Below, piece by piece: positions 27,728-36,293 of a stretch of 64,000 nucleotides of DNA. The notes below the pieces were generated by a model that made no database searches, was not told where the DNA came from, and worked only from the letters and a program-made list of their open reading frames with translations. Where the stretch lies: the NCBI RefSeq assembly GCF_002020355.1, contig NZ_MPZV01000002.1:682001-746000 (forward strand), read 5' to 3'. The number at the start of each line of letters is the position of its first letter. Positions within the stretch are counted from its first letter, which is position 1. Position numbers and translations under genes: made by a program. This stretch comes from Thioclava sediminum (GTDB lineage Bacteria > Pseudomonadota > Alphaproteobacteria > Rhodobacterales > Rhodobacteraceae).

Positions 27728-27987
27728 GACTGGAGCATTCTAGTGGCGCGCGCAGGCGATCCGAGCTGGGAAGGCCGGGCGAAAATGATGGAAGGGAGTG
27801 AGTGGATCATCGTCTTGCCGTTTCTTGTCCGAGCGAGTGCATGGCCGCCTCGATCCGTGAAAAGAGCCCCTCGTTCTCGAGGCTGCTGCTTCCGTCGAGA
27901 TTTTCCGCGAGCAGAAATCATGGCTAGGCTTTCTAATTTGCGGATTCTCTAGGTAATTAGTATTTGGATTACGTATTACACTCACTT

Positions 27988-28010
27988 AATGCGCATTGCA
28001 AATACCAAAT
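27988..28010. promoter_or_regulatory. NsrR-like Rrf2 operator C, between ubiTUV and Rrf2 copy 2
   Basis: The 23-bp site has core GCATTGCAAATACC and flank AATGC, one base different from sites A and B in the core. It ends 13 bp before the TTG start of Rrf2 copy 2 and lies 260 bp from ubiT. It is best explained as autoregulation, possibly with an effect on ubiTUV. Confidence 0.65.
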
Positions 28011-28023
28011 CGCGAAGCTGCAT

Positions 28024-28437
28024 TTGCGTCTCACCTCCTTCACCGACTTCGGACTACACGTCCTCATGGGGATGGCCAGCACCCCTGATCGACCGTTCAC
28101 CACCGCGGAGCTGGCGGAAGAGTTCCGTATTTCACGCAATCATCTGGCAAAGGTGATCTCGTCACTGTCGGCTGCTGGCTATCTGGAAACGCGACGCGGC
28201 GGCGGCGGTGGTGCGGTGCTCGCGCGGCGGCCTGAAGAGATCCTTCTGGGCGACGTCGTCGCCTATCTCGAGGCAGACCAGGCTCTGGTCGAGTGTTTCC
28301 TGTCCGGGAGCGCCGCCTGCACATTGACGCCGCACTGCCGTCTCAAGGCGCGCCTGGCCGCTGCCGAGACAACCTTCATTGCCAATCGCAACCGCAGTTC
28401 GCTTGCGGAATGCGTCTATCCGCCACTTAACGTGTAA
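28024..28437 (+). CDS. nsrR: Rrf2-family regulator, NsrR-like (copy 2)
   Basis: The 137-residue protein reads LRLTSFTDFGLHVLMGMAST from a TTG codon at 28024, matching the family N-terminus exactly. An upstream ATG is absent from a sensible place, so TTG initiation is likely. The helix-turn-helix is FRISRNHLAKVISSLSAAGY and the cluster region is ECFLSGSAACTLTPHCRL, giving three cysteines. It is about 60 percent similar by eye to copy 1, so two related NO sensors lie 5.7 kb apart. Operator C lies 13 bp upstream. Confidence 0.83.
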   Translation: MRLTSFTDFGLHVLMGMASTPDRPFTTAELAEEFRISRNHLAKVISSLSAAGYLETRRGGGGGAVLARRPEEILLGDVVAYLEADQALVECFLSGSAACTLTPHCRLKARLAAAETTFIANRNRSSLAECVYPPLNV

Positions 28438-28739
28438 TCGGCCGTCAGGGTCATTAAGGCAAGGACCGCGAAGCGCAACGTCTTCGTAACCACCGTGCGC
28501 AACTCGAACATTTAAGTTCTACAAAACCAAGCGAAGCTAAGCAAAAGACCACGTCCTGCCCAAAGGCACGCAATAGAAAGTGTCTGGATGCGGCTACTCC
28601 GAACACGGCACGGATGCGTCTTCTTCCGCTCTGAAGGCGTCAGTGGCGCCAATTTTGCGTTTGAAACTTTCACGAATGGTTCACGATCTGTCCGTGACTT
28701 TTTGAAACACTTAGCCATTGAAAAGCAACGTTTTCTTCC
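28438..28739. other. Intergenic region before the tRNA-Cys fragment
   Basis: The 302 bases contain no recognised gene. Just before the tRNA fragment there is AT-rich sequence. No integrase gene is visible here. Confidence 0.4.
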
Positions 28740-28787
28740 CGGATTGCAAATCCGTGTACACCGGTTCGATTCCGGTACTCGCCTCCA
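28740..28787 (+). repeat. 3' half of tRNA-Cys(GCA): probable island attachment site
   Basis: The 48 bases match tRNA-Cys from the 3' part of the anticodon stem to CCA: anticodon loop TTGCAAA, T-arm ACCGGTTCGATTCCGGT, acceptor strand ACTCGCC, discriminator T and encoded CCA. The 5' half is absent: no GGCGAGT acceptor strand occurs upstream. A 3'-half copy of a tRNA is what a tyrosine integrase leaves at the distal end of an integrated element. The intact tRNA gene should be at the other end, outside this window. Confidence 0.75.
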
Positions 28788-29133
28788 CTACTTAGCCGAA
28801 AATCGGGGCACTGCATTGCAGCTTGGTTTCCAGAACCGACCCCGGTTTCCGGGTTTTCCGGCTGACATTCCAGATACCCAATCGTAGTCTGGCGCCGCAG
28901 CAGCAGCGGACTGGAATGAGGCGAAAAACGCCGCGATCATAGCGGATGGCTTCGCCATACTCGCAGACGGTCTTTACGGGAAAGCGCGCTCCGCGCCGCT
29001 GGTTGCGACAACATCGCCCACGAAAGCGTAGTGGTGGTGATGTGATCCTCTCAAACGGGACCAACTGGAGCCAGACGCTCGGACATCGAACGCGATGACG
29101 GGCGGGGCGCCCTTGAGAGCGCCCCGATCATGA
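28788..29133. other. Intergenic region between the tRNA fragment and the kinase gene
   Basis: The 346 bases have no recognised gene. A hairpin (GGGGCGC with GCGCCCC, 29104-29125) lies just beyond the end of the minus-strand kinase gene but lacks a T-run on that strand, so it is at most a weak terminator. Confidence 0.4.
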
Positions 29134-30876
29134 TCAATCGCGTAGGGCCTCGGTCATCGCGACCAGCATGACATGGGCCGAGGCCGCGCCCGGATCCATG
29201 TGCCCGACGGATCGTTCTCCCAGCTTGGCCGATCGACCCCGGCGACTTTCGATTTCAGCGGTGTAGTCGCGGCCGTTTTTTGCGCCGGCGCAGGCCGCGT
29301 CGAGGCAGGCGATCACGTCACCGCCCGATTGCAGGGTCTCGCGCGCTTTCGCCACCGCCGGAACCCATGCGTCGATCATCGTCTTGTCGCCGACCTGTGC
29401 GCCACCGCGCGACTGGATGCCGGCGCAGATTCCCTCGATCCACGCGACCATCGCACCGGCATCGAGGTTGAGCCGATCGGACACTGCCTCGCCCGCCTTG
29501 CGGAAGGCGGTCGCATAAAGTGGCCCGGAAGACGCCCCGACCGCGTCGAGAAACGCCTTGGCCATGCGCGCGCAGGTCTCGGACACGGTCTCATCCGTCG
29601 GGTCTTTCAGCTCCTTGCGCACCGCGGTCCAGCCGATATCCATCGTGACGCCGTGATCGCCATCCCCGATGACCCCGTCGAGCTCCGACAGCCAGTCGCG
29701 GTTCGCGTGGATCGAATCTGCGATCGCCAGCATCATCTGGCGGAAACGCACAGGCGTGACGGGGCCATCCGTGGCGAGGGCGGATCGCTCGATCCCGCTT
29801 GTGCTGGAGGCGGCGGCATGAGTGCGGCGGGTGCGCTTGCCCACCGGCTCAAGGCTTCCGGCGACCGTGAGCGCAGGCGTCCGGCACGGCATATCGAGCA
29901 GCGTCTTGAGGTCGTCGTCCAGCTTGAGGAGCGTGATCGAAGCCCCGGCCATTTCCAGAGAGGTGCAGTATTCCCCGACCCAGCTGTGGTGGATTTTCAC
30001 GTCGCGATCGCCAAGGATCTGCGCGATCCGGCGGTGCAGGATGTAAAGCTCCAGCGGCCCGGTTGCGCCCAGCCCGTTGACCAGCACCGCGACCTCGTCC
30101 CCCTTAGCCAGTTCCATGTCGGTCAGGATGGCCTGCATCAGCTCGTCGCTGACCGCATCGGCGCTTTCGAGATGACCGCGACGCATGCCCGGTTCACCAT
30201 GGATCCCCATGCCGATTTCCATCTCGCGCGGGCCAAGGTCGAAATTGAGCTTGCCGGTCTGGGGCAAGGAGCACGCGCTCAACGCGACGCCCATCGAGCG
30301 GCAATTGTCATTGGCGTGCTGTGCTGCGGCATAGCAGGCTTCGAGATCGCGACCGGCCTCGGCTGCGGCGCCCGCGATCTTGAAGACGAAGAAATCCCCG
30401 GCGATGCCGCGTCTTTCTTTCTCCCGGCCCTTGGGCGCCGAGGCCACGTCATCGGTGACCTGAACCGAGCGGGCGGGAATACCCATCCCCTCGCATTCCT
30501 CGGCGGCCATGTCGAAATTCATGACGTCGCCGGTGTAATTCCCATAGAGGAACATCACCCCCGCGCCCCCCTCGACCGCGCGCGCGGCATCCATGATGTG
30601 CTCGGGCGAAGGCGAGGCAAAGACGTTGCCGACCGCAGCCGCATCCGCCAGGCCGCGTCCGACATAGCCCGCGAAGGCCGGTTCGTGCCCGGAGCCGCCA
30701 CCGATGATGATCCCGACCTTGCCGTCGCGCGGGCCGTCCTTGGCCACAATCGCGCGGCGCGTGGCACCCTCGACGGTCAGCAGGTCGGGATGGGCGGAAA
30801 GCATCCCTTCGATCGCTTCGGGGATGATGTCCTCGGGCGCGTTCATCAGTTTCTTGGTGCGAATGTCGTCGGTCAT
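29134..30876 (-). CDS. Dihydroxyacetone-kinase-family protein, DhaK-DhaL fusion (possible tetrulose kinase)
   Basis: The 580-residue ATP-dependent kinase joins a DhaK domain (about 1-330) and a DhaL domain (about 380-580) through an Ala/Ser-rich linker. DhaK features are GGGSGHEPAFAGYVG and the substrate-binding His in IHGEPGMRRG. DhaL features are DGVIGDGDHGVTMDIGW, which binds ATP-Mg, and GASSGPLYATAF. ATG 30876 is one base after the isomerase-like gene's stop. Besides dihydroxyacetone, this family phosphorylates D- or L-erythrulose (DerK, LerK) in tetritol pathways. The erythritol genes nearby make a tetrulose substrate attractive, but the sequence does not decide. Confidence 0.88.
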   Translation of the reverse strand: MTDDIRTKKLMNAPEDIIPEAIEGMLSAHPDLLTVEGATRRAIVAKDGPRDGKVGIIIGGGSGHEPAFAGYVGRGLADAAAVGNVFASPSPEHIMDAARAVEGGAGVMFLYGNYTGDVMNFDMAAEECEGMGIPARSVQVTDDVASAPKGREKERRGIAGDFFVFKIAGAAAEAGRDLEACYAAAQHANDNCRSMGVALSACSLPQTGKLNFDLGPREMEIGMGIHGEPGMRRGHLESADAVSDELMQAILTDMELAKGDEVAVLVNGLGATGPLELYILHRRIAQILGDRDVKIHHSWVGEYCTSLEMAGASITLLKLDDDLKTLLDMPCRTPALTVAGSLEPVGKRTRRTHAAASSTSGIERSALATDGPVTPVRFRQMMLAIADSIHANRDWLSELDGVIGDGDHGVTMDIGWTAVRKELKDPTDETVSETCARMAKAFLDAVGASSGPLYATAFRKAGEAVSDRLNLDAGAMVAWIEGICAGIQSRGGAQVGDKTMIDAWVPAVAKARETLQSGGDVIACLDAACAGAKNGRDYTAEIESRRGRSAKLGERSVGHMDPGAASAHVMLVAMTEALRD

Positions 30877-30877
30877 C

Positions 30878-31696
30878 TCAGCGCCCCTCGGCAATAGTTT
30901 TCGCGGCTGCGGTGGTCTGTTCGATCCACGGCTGTTCCTTGGCAATCGCCGCCTCGAGGCCGTCGCTCTCCAGCATCAGCCAATGTTCGAGGATCACGCT
31001 CATGTCGGCCGGGCAATGCGCCAGCTGGTCGAGGGTCCACGCGATCGGCGCGCGGCCCGTGCCCAAGGGCACTCCATGAATGCGGAAGCCGACGCCATAG
31101 GGGTCGGGCGTAATCTCGTAATCCTTCAGGTGCAGGTTGATCGTCCACGGCGCCAAGAGAGTGATCGTCTCTTCGGGCCACTCGTTTGCACAGATCGAAT
31201 TCGCCACGTCGAGACAGACCCCGAGGTGATCGTCGCCGACCGCTTCCAGCAGCTCGACCATACGCGGGCTGGGATAGTTGAAGTGGTTCTCGATCGCGAT
31301 TTTCATGCCTGCGGCACGCGCACGATCGACCCGGGGGCGCAGCTGCTCGGCCAGCTCGGCCACCGGCATATGGCTGTCCTCGGCATCGAGGGCCACGCGC
31401 ACGATCTTTGAGTGAAGACGCTGGCCGATCTCGATATAGCGGTCGACTTCATCAGCATCGAAACATTGCGTCCCAAGCTCGAGTTGCAGGCCCTTTTGTT
31501 GGGCGATCTCATAGAGCTTGTGATGATCGTCCGCAGTGTAACGATCCAGCGGCATGTTGTCCGCATATTGCACGACCTCAAGTCCGAGCGCTTCCGCACG
31601 ATCCAGAAGGTCGAATGCCGTCAGTGGCTTAGCGGGGATCTGATCCTTGATCCCGATGGACCAGCGATAGGCGTAACTGCCCAAACCCAGTTTCAT
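30878..31696 (-). CDS. Sugar isomerase/epimerase-like TIM-barrel protein
   Basis: The 272-residue protein is an AP-endonuclease-2/xylose-isomerase-like barrel. Metal ligands can be proposed in order: Glu in IAIENHFNYP, Asp in GVCLDVANS, His in INLHLKDYEI, and Glu in SVILEHWLML. Such proteins act as isomerases, epimerases, dehydratases or decarboxylases on sugars. It is the first gene of a two-gene unit with the DAK-family kinase and is divergent from the split transketolase. Substrate unknown. Confidence 0.82.
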   Translation of the reverse strand: MKLGLGSYAYRWSIGIKDQIPAKPLTAFDLLDRAEALGLEVVQYADNMPLDRYTADDHHKLYEIAQQKGLQLELGTQCFDADEVDRYIEIGQRLHSKIVRVALDAEDSHMPVAELAEQLRPRVDRARAAGMKIAIENHFNYPSPRMVELLEAVGDDHLGVCLDVANSICANEWPEETITLLAPWTINLHLKDYEITPDPYGVGFRIHGVPLGTGRAPIAWTLDQLAHCPADMSVILEHWLMLESDGLEAAIAKEQPWIEQTTAAAKTIAEGR

Positions 31697-31923
31697 GATG
31701 TCCTCCCGTAGTCATGCTCTGCACACGACCTCCTCAGTGTAGCGCGCAGAGCTTCCCCAACAGGAGTAGCGGGGAAATCACCGCTCGGACATCAAAACCA
31801 GCCAGGAAGTTGTGAAGAAATACTAACAACGAGTTTAAGTTTCCTTTCTTTTTTTGGAGCGCTCCTCGCGGCAGTGTTCTGGGCAGGATGCGGCTGATGG
31901 AGGATCGCCGCAGGGGAGGAACT
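31697..31923. promoter_or_regulatory. Divergent promoter region, isomerase-like gene / split transketolase
   Basis: The 227 bp between divergent starts must hold both promoters. An AT-rich tract near 31825-31860 includes CCTTTCTTT, which resembles motifs at 44842-44862 and 53010-53030 in front of other genes of the polyol region. The transketolase ribosome site GGGGAGGA is at 31913-31920. Confidence 0.4.
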
Positions 31924-32775
31924 ATGCCAGAACTTACCGCAAATCTGCGGTCGAACGTCTCGTTGGCGCGCCGCGCCTGGGGCATCCGTCGCAAAGCGCT
32001 CCAGATGGGCGAAGTCCAGGGACAGGGCTATGTCGGTCAGGCGCTTGGCGTGGCTGACGTTCTCGCGACCTCTTATTTCCACGCATTGAACCTGCGCGCC
32101 GACGATCCCGAATGGGAAGGGCGCGACCGTTTCCTGCTGTCGATCGGCCATTATGCGATCGCGCTTTATGCCGCGCTGATCGAGGCGGGCATCCTGCCCG
32201 AGGACGAGATCGGCACCTACGGGATGGACGACTCGCGGATGCCGATGTCGGGCATGGCCTCTTACACGCCGGGGATGGAGATCACCGGCGGCAGCCTCGG
32301 CCATGGGCTGGGCATCGCGGTCGGCATGGCGCTCGGGCTGAAGGCGAAGGGCGGCGATCAGTTCGTCTACAACCTGATGTCCGACGGCGAACTGGGCGAA
32401 GGCTCGACCTGGGAGGCCGTGATGTCGGCAACCCAGCATCGTCTGAGCAACCTGATCTGTATCGTAGATTTCAATAATCAGCAGGCCGATGGCCCGACCC
32501 GTGACGCGCTCGCCGTCGGGGCCGAGGCACCGAAATGGGAGGCCTTTGGCTGGCACGCGCAAGAGGTCGACGGCAATGACCTCGATGCGCTGGTCGCGGC
32601 CTTTGACGCTGCCCGCACCTGCCCCGAGCAAAAGCCCCGCGTGATCATCTGCAATACCAAGATGTGCAAGGGCGTGCCCTTTCTCGAAGAGCGCGAGATC
32701 ACCCATTTCGTCCGCGTCGAGCCCGATGAGTGGACGCGCGCACTGGATATTCTAGACGCAGAGGTGCCCGCATGA
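31924..32775 (+). CDS. Transketolase, N-terminal subunit
   Basis: The 283-residue protein is the thiamine-diphosphate-binding half of a split transketolase. It has the TPP motif DGELGEGSTWEA and ending DFNNQQ (GDG-x-NN type), plus GHYAIALYAALIEAG and the substrate-site GGSLGHGLGIAVGMALG. The start ATG 31924 follows GGGGAGGAACT. The stop overlaps the next gene (ATGA). Split transketolases of this type serve specialised sugar pathways, for example those for apiose or sulfosugars. It is distinct from the full-length transketolase at 53087. Confidence 0.92.
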   Translation: MPELTANLRSNVSLARRAWGIRRKALQMGEVQGQGYVGQALGVADVLATSYFHALNLRADDPEWEGRDRFLLSIGHYAIALYAALIEAGILPEDEIGTYGMDDSRMPMSGMASYTPGMEITGGSLGHGLGIAVGMALGLKAKGGDQFVYNLMSDGELGEGSTWEAVMSATQHRLSNLICIVDFNNQQADGPTRDALAVGAEAPKWEAFGWHAQEVDGNDLDALVAAFDAARTCPEQKPRVIICNTKMCKGVPFLEEREITHFVRVEPDEWTRALDILDAEVPA

Positions 32776-33800
32776 CCGCCGCAGCCCGCGCCCGCAAATA
32801 CGAACCCCGCCGCGTGCCCGAGACGAAGGTCGCGACGAGCGCGATGATCGCTTCGCTGGCGGCGGAAGGCTATGACACCGTCGCGGCCCCCTTCGGCCAC
32901 GCCTTGGTCGAGGCCGCCAAGGACGATCCTCGTATCGTGGGGCTGACTGCGGATCTCGCGAAATATACCGATCTGCATGTCTTCGCGCAGGCCTATCCCG
33001 ACCGTTTCTACCAGATGGGCATGGCCGAGCAGCTTCTGATGTCGGCAGCGGCAGGGATGGCGCATGAGGGCTTCATTCCTTTCGCGACGACCTACTCGGT
33101 CTTCGCCTCGCGTCGGGCCTATGACTTCATCTGCATGGCGATCGCGGAGGAGAACCTGCCGGTCAAGATCGTCTGCGGCTTGCCGGGCCTGACCACGGGT
33201 TACGGCCCGAGCCATCAGGCGACCGAGGATCTCGCGATCTTCCGCGGGCTGCCGAACCTGACCATTCTCGATCCCTGTGACGCGACCGACGTGGCGCAGA
33301 TGGTGCCTGCGATGATCGCCCATGATGGACCGGTCTACGCACGGCTTCTGCGGGGCAAGGTGCCGTCGGTGATCACCCGCTATCGTCCCGACTACCAGTT
33401 CGAGCTGGGCCGCGCGCAGATGATCCGCGAGGGGCGCGACGTTTTGGTGGTCTCCTCGGGGATCATGACCATGCGCGCGCTCGACGCGGCGGAGTTGCTG
33501 GCCAAGGACGGGATCGACGTCGCGGTTCTGCACTGTCCGACGATCAAGCCACTCGATACCGAGACGATCGTCGCGGAGGCAGGCAAGGGCCGACTTCTCG
33601 TCACCGCCGAGAACCACTCCGAAGTCGGCGGGCTGGGCGAAGCGGTTGCCCGCTCGCTCCTGCGCGCAGGGGTGACGCCGTCTTTCCGCCAGATCGCGCT
33701 GCCCGATGAATTTCTCGAAGCGGGCGCGTTGCCCACGCTTCACGACCTCTATGGCCTGAGCACCGCGAAGGTCGCCCAACAGATCCGCGGCTGGCTTTGA
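32772..33800 (+). CDS. Transketolase, C-terminal subunit
   Basis: The 342-residue protein has the pyrimidine-binding domain, with the activating Glu in MGMAEQLLMSAAAGMA and the FATTYSVFASRRAYDFI segment, followed by the transketolase C-terminal domain. It overlaps the N-terminal subunit gene by four bases, so the two halves are made together and should form one enzyme. Transketolase moves a two-carbon ketol unit between sugars. On an unphosphorylated branched ketose such as apulose it would release dihydroxyacetone, which the DAK-family kinase could use; this is hypothesis. Confidence 0.92.
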   Translation: MTAAARARKYEPRRVPETKVATSAMIASLAAEGYDTVAAPFGHALVEAAKDDPRIVGLTADLAKYTDLHVFAQAYPDRFYQMGMAEQLLMSAAAGMAHEGFIPFATTYSVFASRRAYDFICMAIAEENLPVKIVCGLPGLTTGYGPSHQATEDLAIFRGLPNLTILDPCDATDVAQMVPAMIAHDGPVYARLLRGKVPSVITRYRPDYQFELGRAQMIREGRDVLVVSSGIMTMRALDAAELLAKDGIDVAVLHCPTIKPLDTETIVAEAGKGRLLVTAENHSEVGGLGEAVARSLLRAGVTPSFRQIALPDEFLEAGALPTLHDLYGLSTAKVAQQIRGWL

Positions 33801-33833
33801 GCGCCGCGCCAACGACACGAAGAAAGGAACACA

Positions 33834-34589
33834 ATGGGACTTCTGAACGGTAAATTTGCCATCGTGACCGGGGCGGCCAGCCCTCGCGGTCTCGGCAAGG
33901 CGACGGCGACGCTTTTCGCGCAGCATGGCGCGACCGTGGCGATCCTCGACCTCGACGCAGATCAGGCCGCTGCCGCTGCCGCCGATCTGCCCGGCGAGGG
34001 ACATGTCGGGCTTGCCTGCAACGTCGTCGACAAGGCAGCCTGTCAGGCTGCCGCGGACGAGCTGATCGCCAAATGGGGCGCGGTGGATATCCTCGTGAAC
34101 AACGCGGGCATCACCCAGCCGCTCAAGCTCATGGACATCATGCCGGAGAATTACGACGCGGTGACCGATGTGAGCCTGCGTGGCACGCTCTACATGACGC
34201 AGGCGCTGACTCCGCATTTCCGCGAGCGCAAGGCCGGTTCGATCGTGAACCTGTCCTCGGTTTCCGCGCAGCGCGGCGGTGGCATCTTCGGTGGCCCGCA
34301 CTATTCGGCCGCGAAGGCGGGCGTGCTGGGGCTGACCAAGGCCTCGGCGCGCGAGCTTGCCCCCGACGGCGTGCGCGTGAACGCGCTTTGCCCGGGCTTC
34401 ATCGCCACCGACATCACCGCTGGCAAGCTGACCGAAGAGATGCGCACGCAAGTCCTCGCCGGAATTCCGATGGGACGCGCGGGCACGGCAGAGGATGTTG
34501 CTGGCTGCGCGCTGTTCCTTGCCTCTGACCTTTCGGCCTACTGCACCGGCACCGAAGTCGACGTGAATGGCGGCTCGCTCATTCACTAG
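33834..34589 (+). CDS. Short-chain dehydrogenase/reductase (probable polyol or sugar dehydrogenase)
   Basis: The 251-residue classical SDR has TGAASPRGLG for NAD(P) binding, NNAG at about 89-92, a catalytic Ser in VNLSSVSAQ, and YSAAK. Asp in AILDLDAD suggests preference for NAD+. It lies 33 bp after the split transketolase with a good AAGGA site. In this context oxidation of a tetritol or other polyol to the ketose is the likely role; substrate not determinable. Confidence 0.85.
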   Translation: MGLLNGKFAIVTGAASPRGLGKATATLFAQHGATVAILDLDADQAAAAAADLPGEGHVGLACNVVDKAACQAAADELIAKWGAVDILVNNAGITQPLKLMDIMPENYDAVTDVSLRGTLYMTQALTPHFRERKAGSIVNLSSVSAQRGGGIFGGPHYSAAKAGVLGLTKASARELAPDGVRVNALCPGFIATDITAGKLTEEMRTQVLAGIPMGRAGTAEDVAGCALFLASDLSAYCTGTEVDVNGGSLIH

Positions 34590-34643
34590 GCCGACCGAAT
34601 AACGCCTGTTCGCGGTTGTGCCTGACCGCAAGGCAACTAATCT

Positions 34644-34710
34644 CCGGCCCGCAGTGAGGTGGGCCGGATGAAGCCGGAGCCAATCCGGCGGGACGGTGAG
34701 GAGACCGTCC
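34644..34710 (+). other. Three consecutive hairpins in the leader of the TRAP genes
   Basis: Stems are CCGGCCC/GGGCCGG (34644-34667), GCCGGA/TCCGGC (34673-34689) and GGACGGT/ACCGTCC (34691-34710), with no T-run after them. They fill the gap between the SDR and dctP. They may stabilise the downstream mRNA or lower read-through, so raising binding-protein levels relative to the upstream genes. Confidence 0.5.
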
Positions 34711-34732
34711 GAACCAATCGGGAGAGAGACCA

Positions 34733-35707
34733 ATGAAATCTATGTTGACCATCGCACTTCTCGGCGCGACGGCCCTTGCAGGGGCCTCGACGGCGCAGGC
34801 TGACGAAGTGATCTTCGCGCATGGCGCGAACCCTGGAAATCCGCGCTACATCGCGGCGGAAAAATGGGCTGAAATCTTTACCCAGTGCACCGACGGCAAG
34901 GATACGGTGAACGTCGCGGCCTCGGCCACGATGGGCGACGACTCTGAGATGCTGACCTCGACCGCGGCGGGGGTGATCCAGGTCACTGCCAACAGCCAAG
35001 GTCCGATGGCGCAGATCGTGCCGCAGATCGGCCTGCTGGGCCTGCCCTTCCTGTTCAAGGATCTGCCGACCGCGTGGAAAGTGCTCGACGGGCCGGTGGG
35101 CGACTCGCTTGACGCCGACGCACAGAAAGCCGGGCTCAAGATCCTCGGCTTCTGGGATAACGGCATTCGCAACATCACCACGGTCAACAAGTTCGTCAAA
35201 GAGCCTGCCGACCTCAAGGGCCTCAAGATCCGCACCCCGCCGGATCAGATGACGATCGACATCTTCGACGCGCTCGGCGCATCGCCTGCGCCGCTGGCGT
35301 GGTCCGAACTGCCCTCGGCGCTGCAATCGGGCGTGTTCGACGGTCAGGAAAACCCGCTGACCAACATCAACTCGGCCAAGCTGCAGGAGATCACGCCCTA
35401 CATCACGATGACCGGGCACAAGTATGAAAGCACCCCGGTCGTGGCCAGCCTGTCGTGGTGGGAAGGCCTTGATAAGGCGACGCAGGATTGCGCGCTCAAG
35501 GCGACCTCGGAAGCGGGCGCGATGGAGCGTGACATGTCGCTCAAGGCAGACAAGGAGTTGATGCCGAAGATGGAGGCAGACGGCGCCAAGTTCGCTGAGG
35601 CGGACCGCGCGGCCTATATCGAGGCAACCAAATCGGTCTATGACAAATACGCCAAGGACTACCCCGATACGGTCGCCGAACTCAAAAAGGCTGCGGGGCT
35701 GGAATGA
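34733..35707 (+). CDS. TRAP transporter substrate-binding protein (DctP family)
   Basis: The 324-residue protein has a signal peptide (MKSMLTIALLGATALAGAST then AQA) and a DctP-type fold: NPRYIAAEKWAEIF, then the hinge GLPFLFKDLPTAWKVLD and GLKIRTPPDQMTIDIFDALG with the conserved Arg that usually contacts a carboxylate. The ligand is not predictable; sugar acids and polyols are bound by some DctP groups. It is first of dctP-dctQ-dctM and overlaps dctQ by four bases. Confidence 0.9.
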   Translation: MKSMLTIALLGATALAGASTAQADEVIFAHGANPGNPRYIAAEKWAEIFTQCTDGKDTVNVAASATMGDDSEMLTSTAAGVIQVTANSQGPMAQIVPQIGLLGLPFLFKDLPTAWKVLDGPVGDSLDADAQKAGLKILGFWDNGIRNITTVNKFVKEPADLKGLKIRTPPDQMTIDIFDALGASPAPLAWSELPSALQSGVFDGQENPLTNINSAKLQEITPYITMTGHKYESTPVVASLSWWEGLDKATQDCALKATSEAGAMERDMSLKADKELMPKMEADGAKFAEADRAAYIEATKSVYDKYAKDYPDTVAELKKAAGLE

Positions 35708-36282
35708 TCGACTCTGACCGCAGCGACGCCGCGGGATCAGGCGAAGGGAGGGGGCGTATGCGCCCCTTCCTGCGCCTCGCGCAAGGCGTGATCGACCTGC
35801 TGGAATGGTCGGGAAAGCTGATCGCTGCGGGCACGCTTTCGGTGCTGTTCGTGGCGCTTTTGACAAACGTGATCCTGCGCTACGGGGCCGGCAAGGGCAT
35901 CCCGTGGGCCTATGAAATTCACGCTATCCTGCTGCCGTGGCTGGTCGCGGGCGGCATCGTCATCGCCACCGCGCGCTCGCGCAACATCGCGATCACTTTG
36001 TTGCCGGAGTTGGCCGGAGCCCGGGTTCGGCGCGCCTTCATGCTGTTTGTCGAAGCCGCGATCATCGTGATCTCGATCTCGGTCCTCTGGTCAAGCCAGC
36101 CGATCCTGCGCGCCTCGACCTTCCAGACGCTGTCGACCCTCGGGGTCAAGGCGATCTGGGGCTATTCCAGCATGGTCTATTCATTCGGAGCGATGGCCAT
36201 CATCGCCGCGCTCGACATCGTGTTGCTGCTGGGGGGCAAGTCCGTGATGGATGACGATCCCGCCCATGCAAGCTTGAGCTGA
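35704..36282 (+). CDS. TRAP transporter small permease subunit (DctQ family)
   Basis: The 192-residue protein has four membrane helices: LIAAGTLSVLFVALLTNVILR, then IPWAYEIHAILLPWLVAGG, FMLFVEAAIIVISISVLW and YSFGAMAIIAALDIVLLLG. The E-x(n)-LPWLV region is typical of DctQ. ATG 35704 overlaps the dctP stop; an in-frame ATG at 35758 (MRPFLRLAQG) is a possible alternative start. It partners DctM in the Na+-driven importer. Confidence 0.85.
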   Translation: MIDSDRSDAAGSGEGRGRMRPFLRLAQGVIDLLEWSGKLIAAGTLSVLFVALLTNVILRYGAGKGIPWAYEIHAILLPWLVAGGIVIATARSRNIAITLLPELAGARVRRAFMLFVEAAIIVISISVLWSSQPILRASTFQTLSTLGVKAIWGYSSMVYSFGAMAIIAALDIVLLLGGKSVMDDDPAHASLS

Positions 36283-36293
36283 GGAGACCCGCA

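Noticed and set aside
28680-28787. Complete tRNA-Cys gene
   Set aside because: No 5' acceptor strand (GGCGAGT) or D-arm is present upstream; only the 3' half is there.
29173-30897. 574-codon plus-strand frame opposite the DAK-family kinase
   Set aside because: Antisense shadow; no motif, no ribosome site.
32478-34733. 751-codon minus-strand frame across split transketolase and SDR genes
   Set aside because: Antisense to three well-supported genes, with low-complexity Arg/Gly/His-rich translation.
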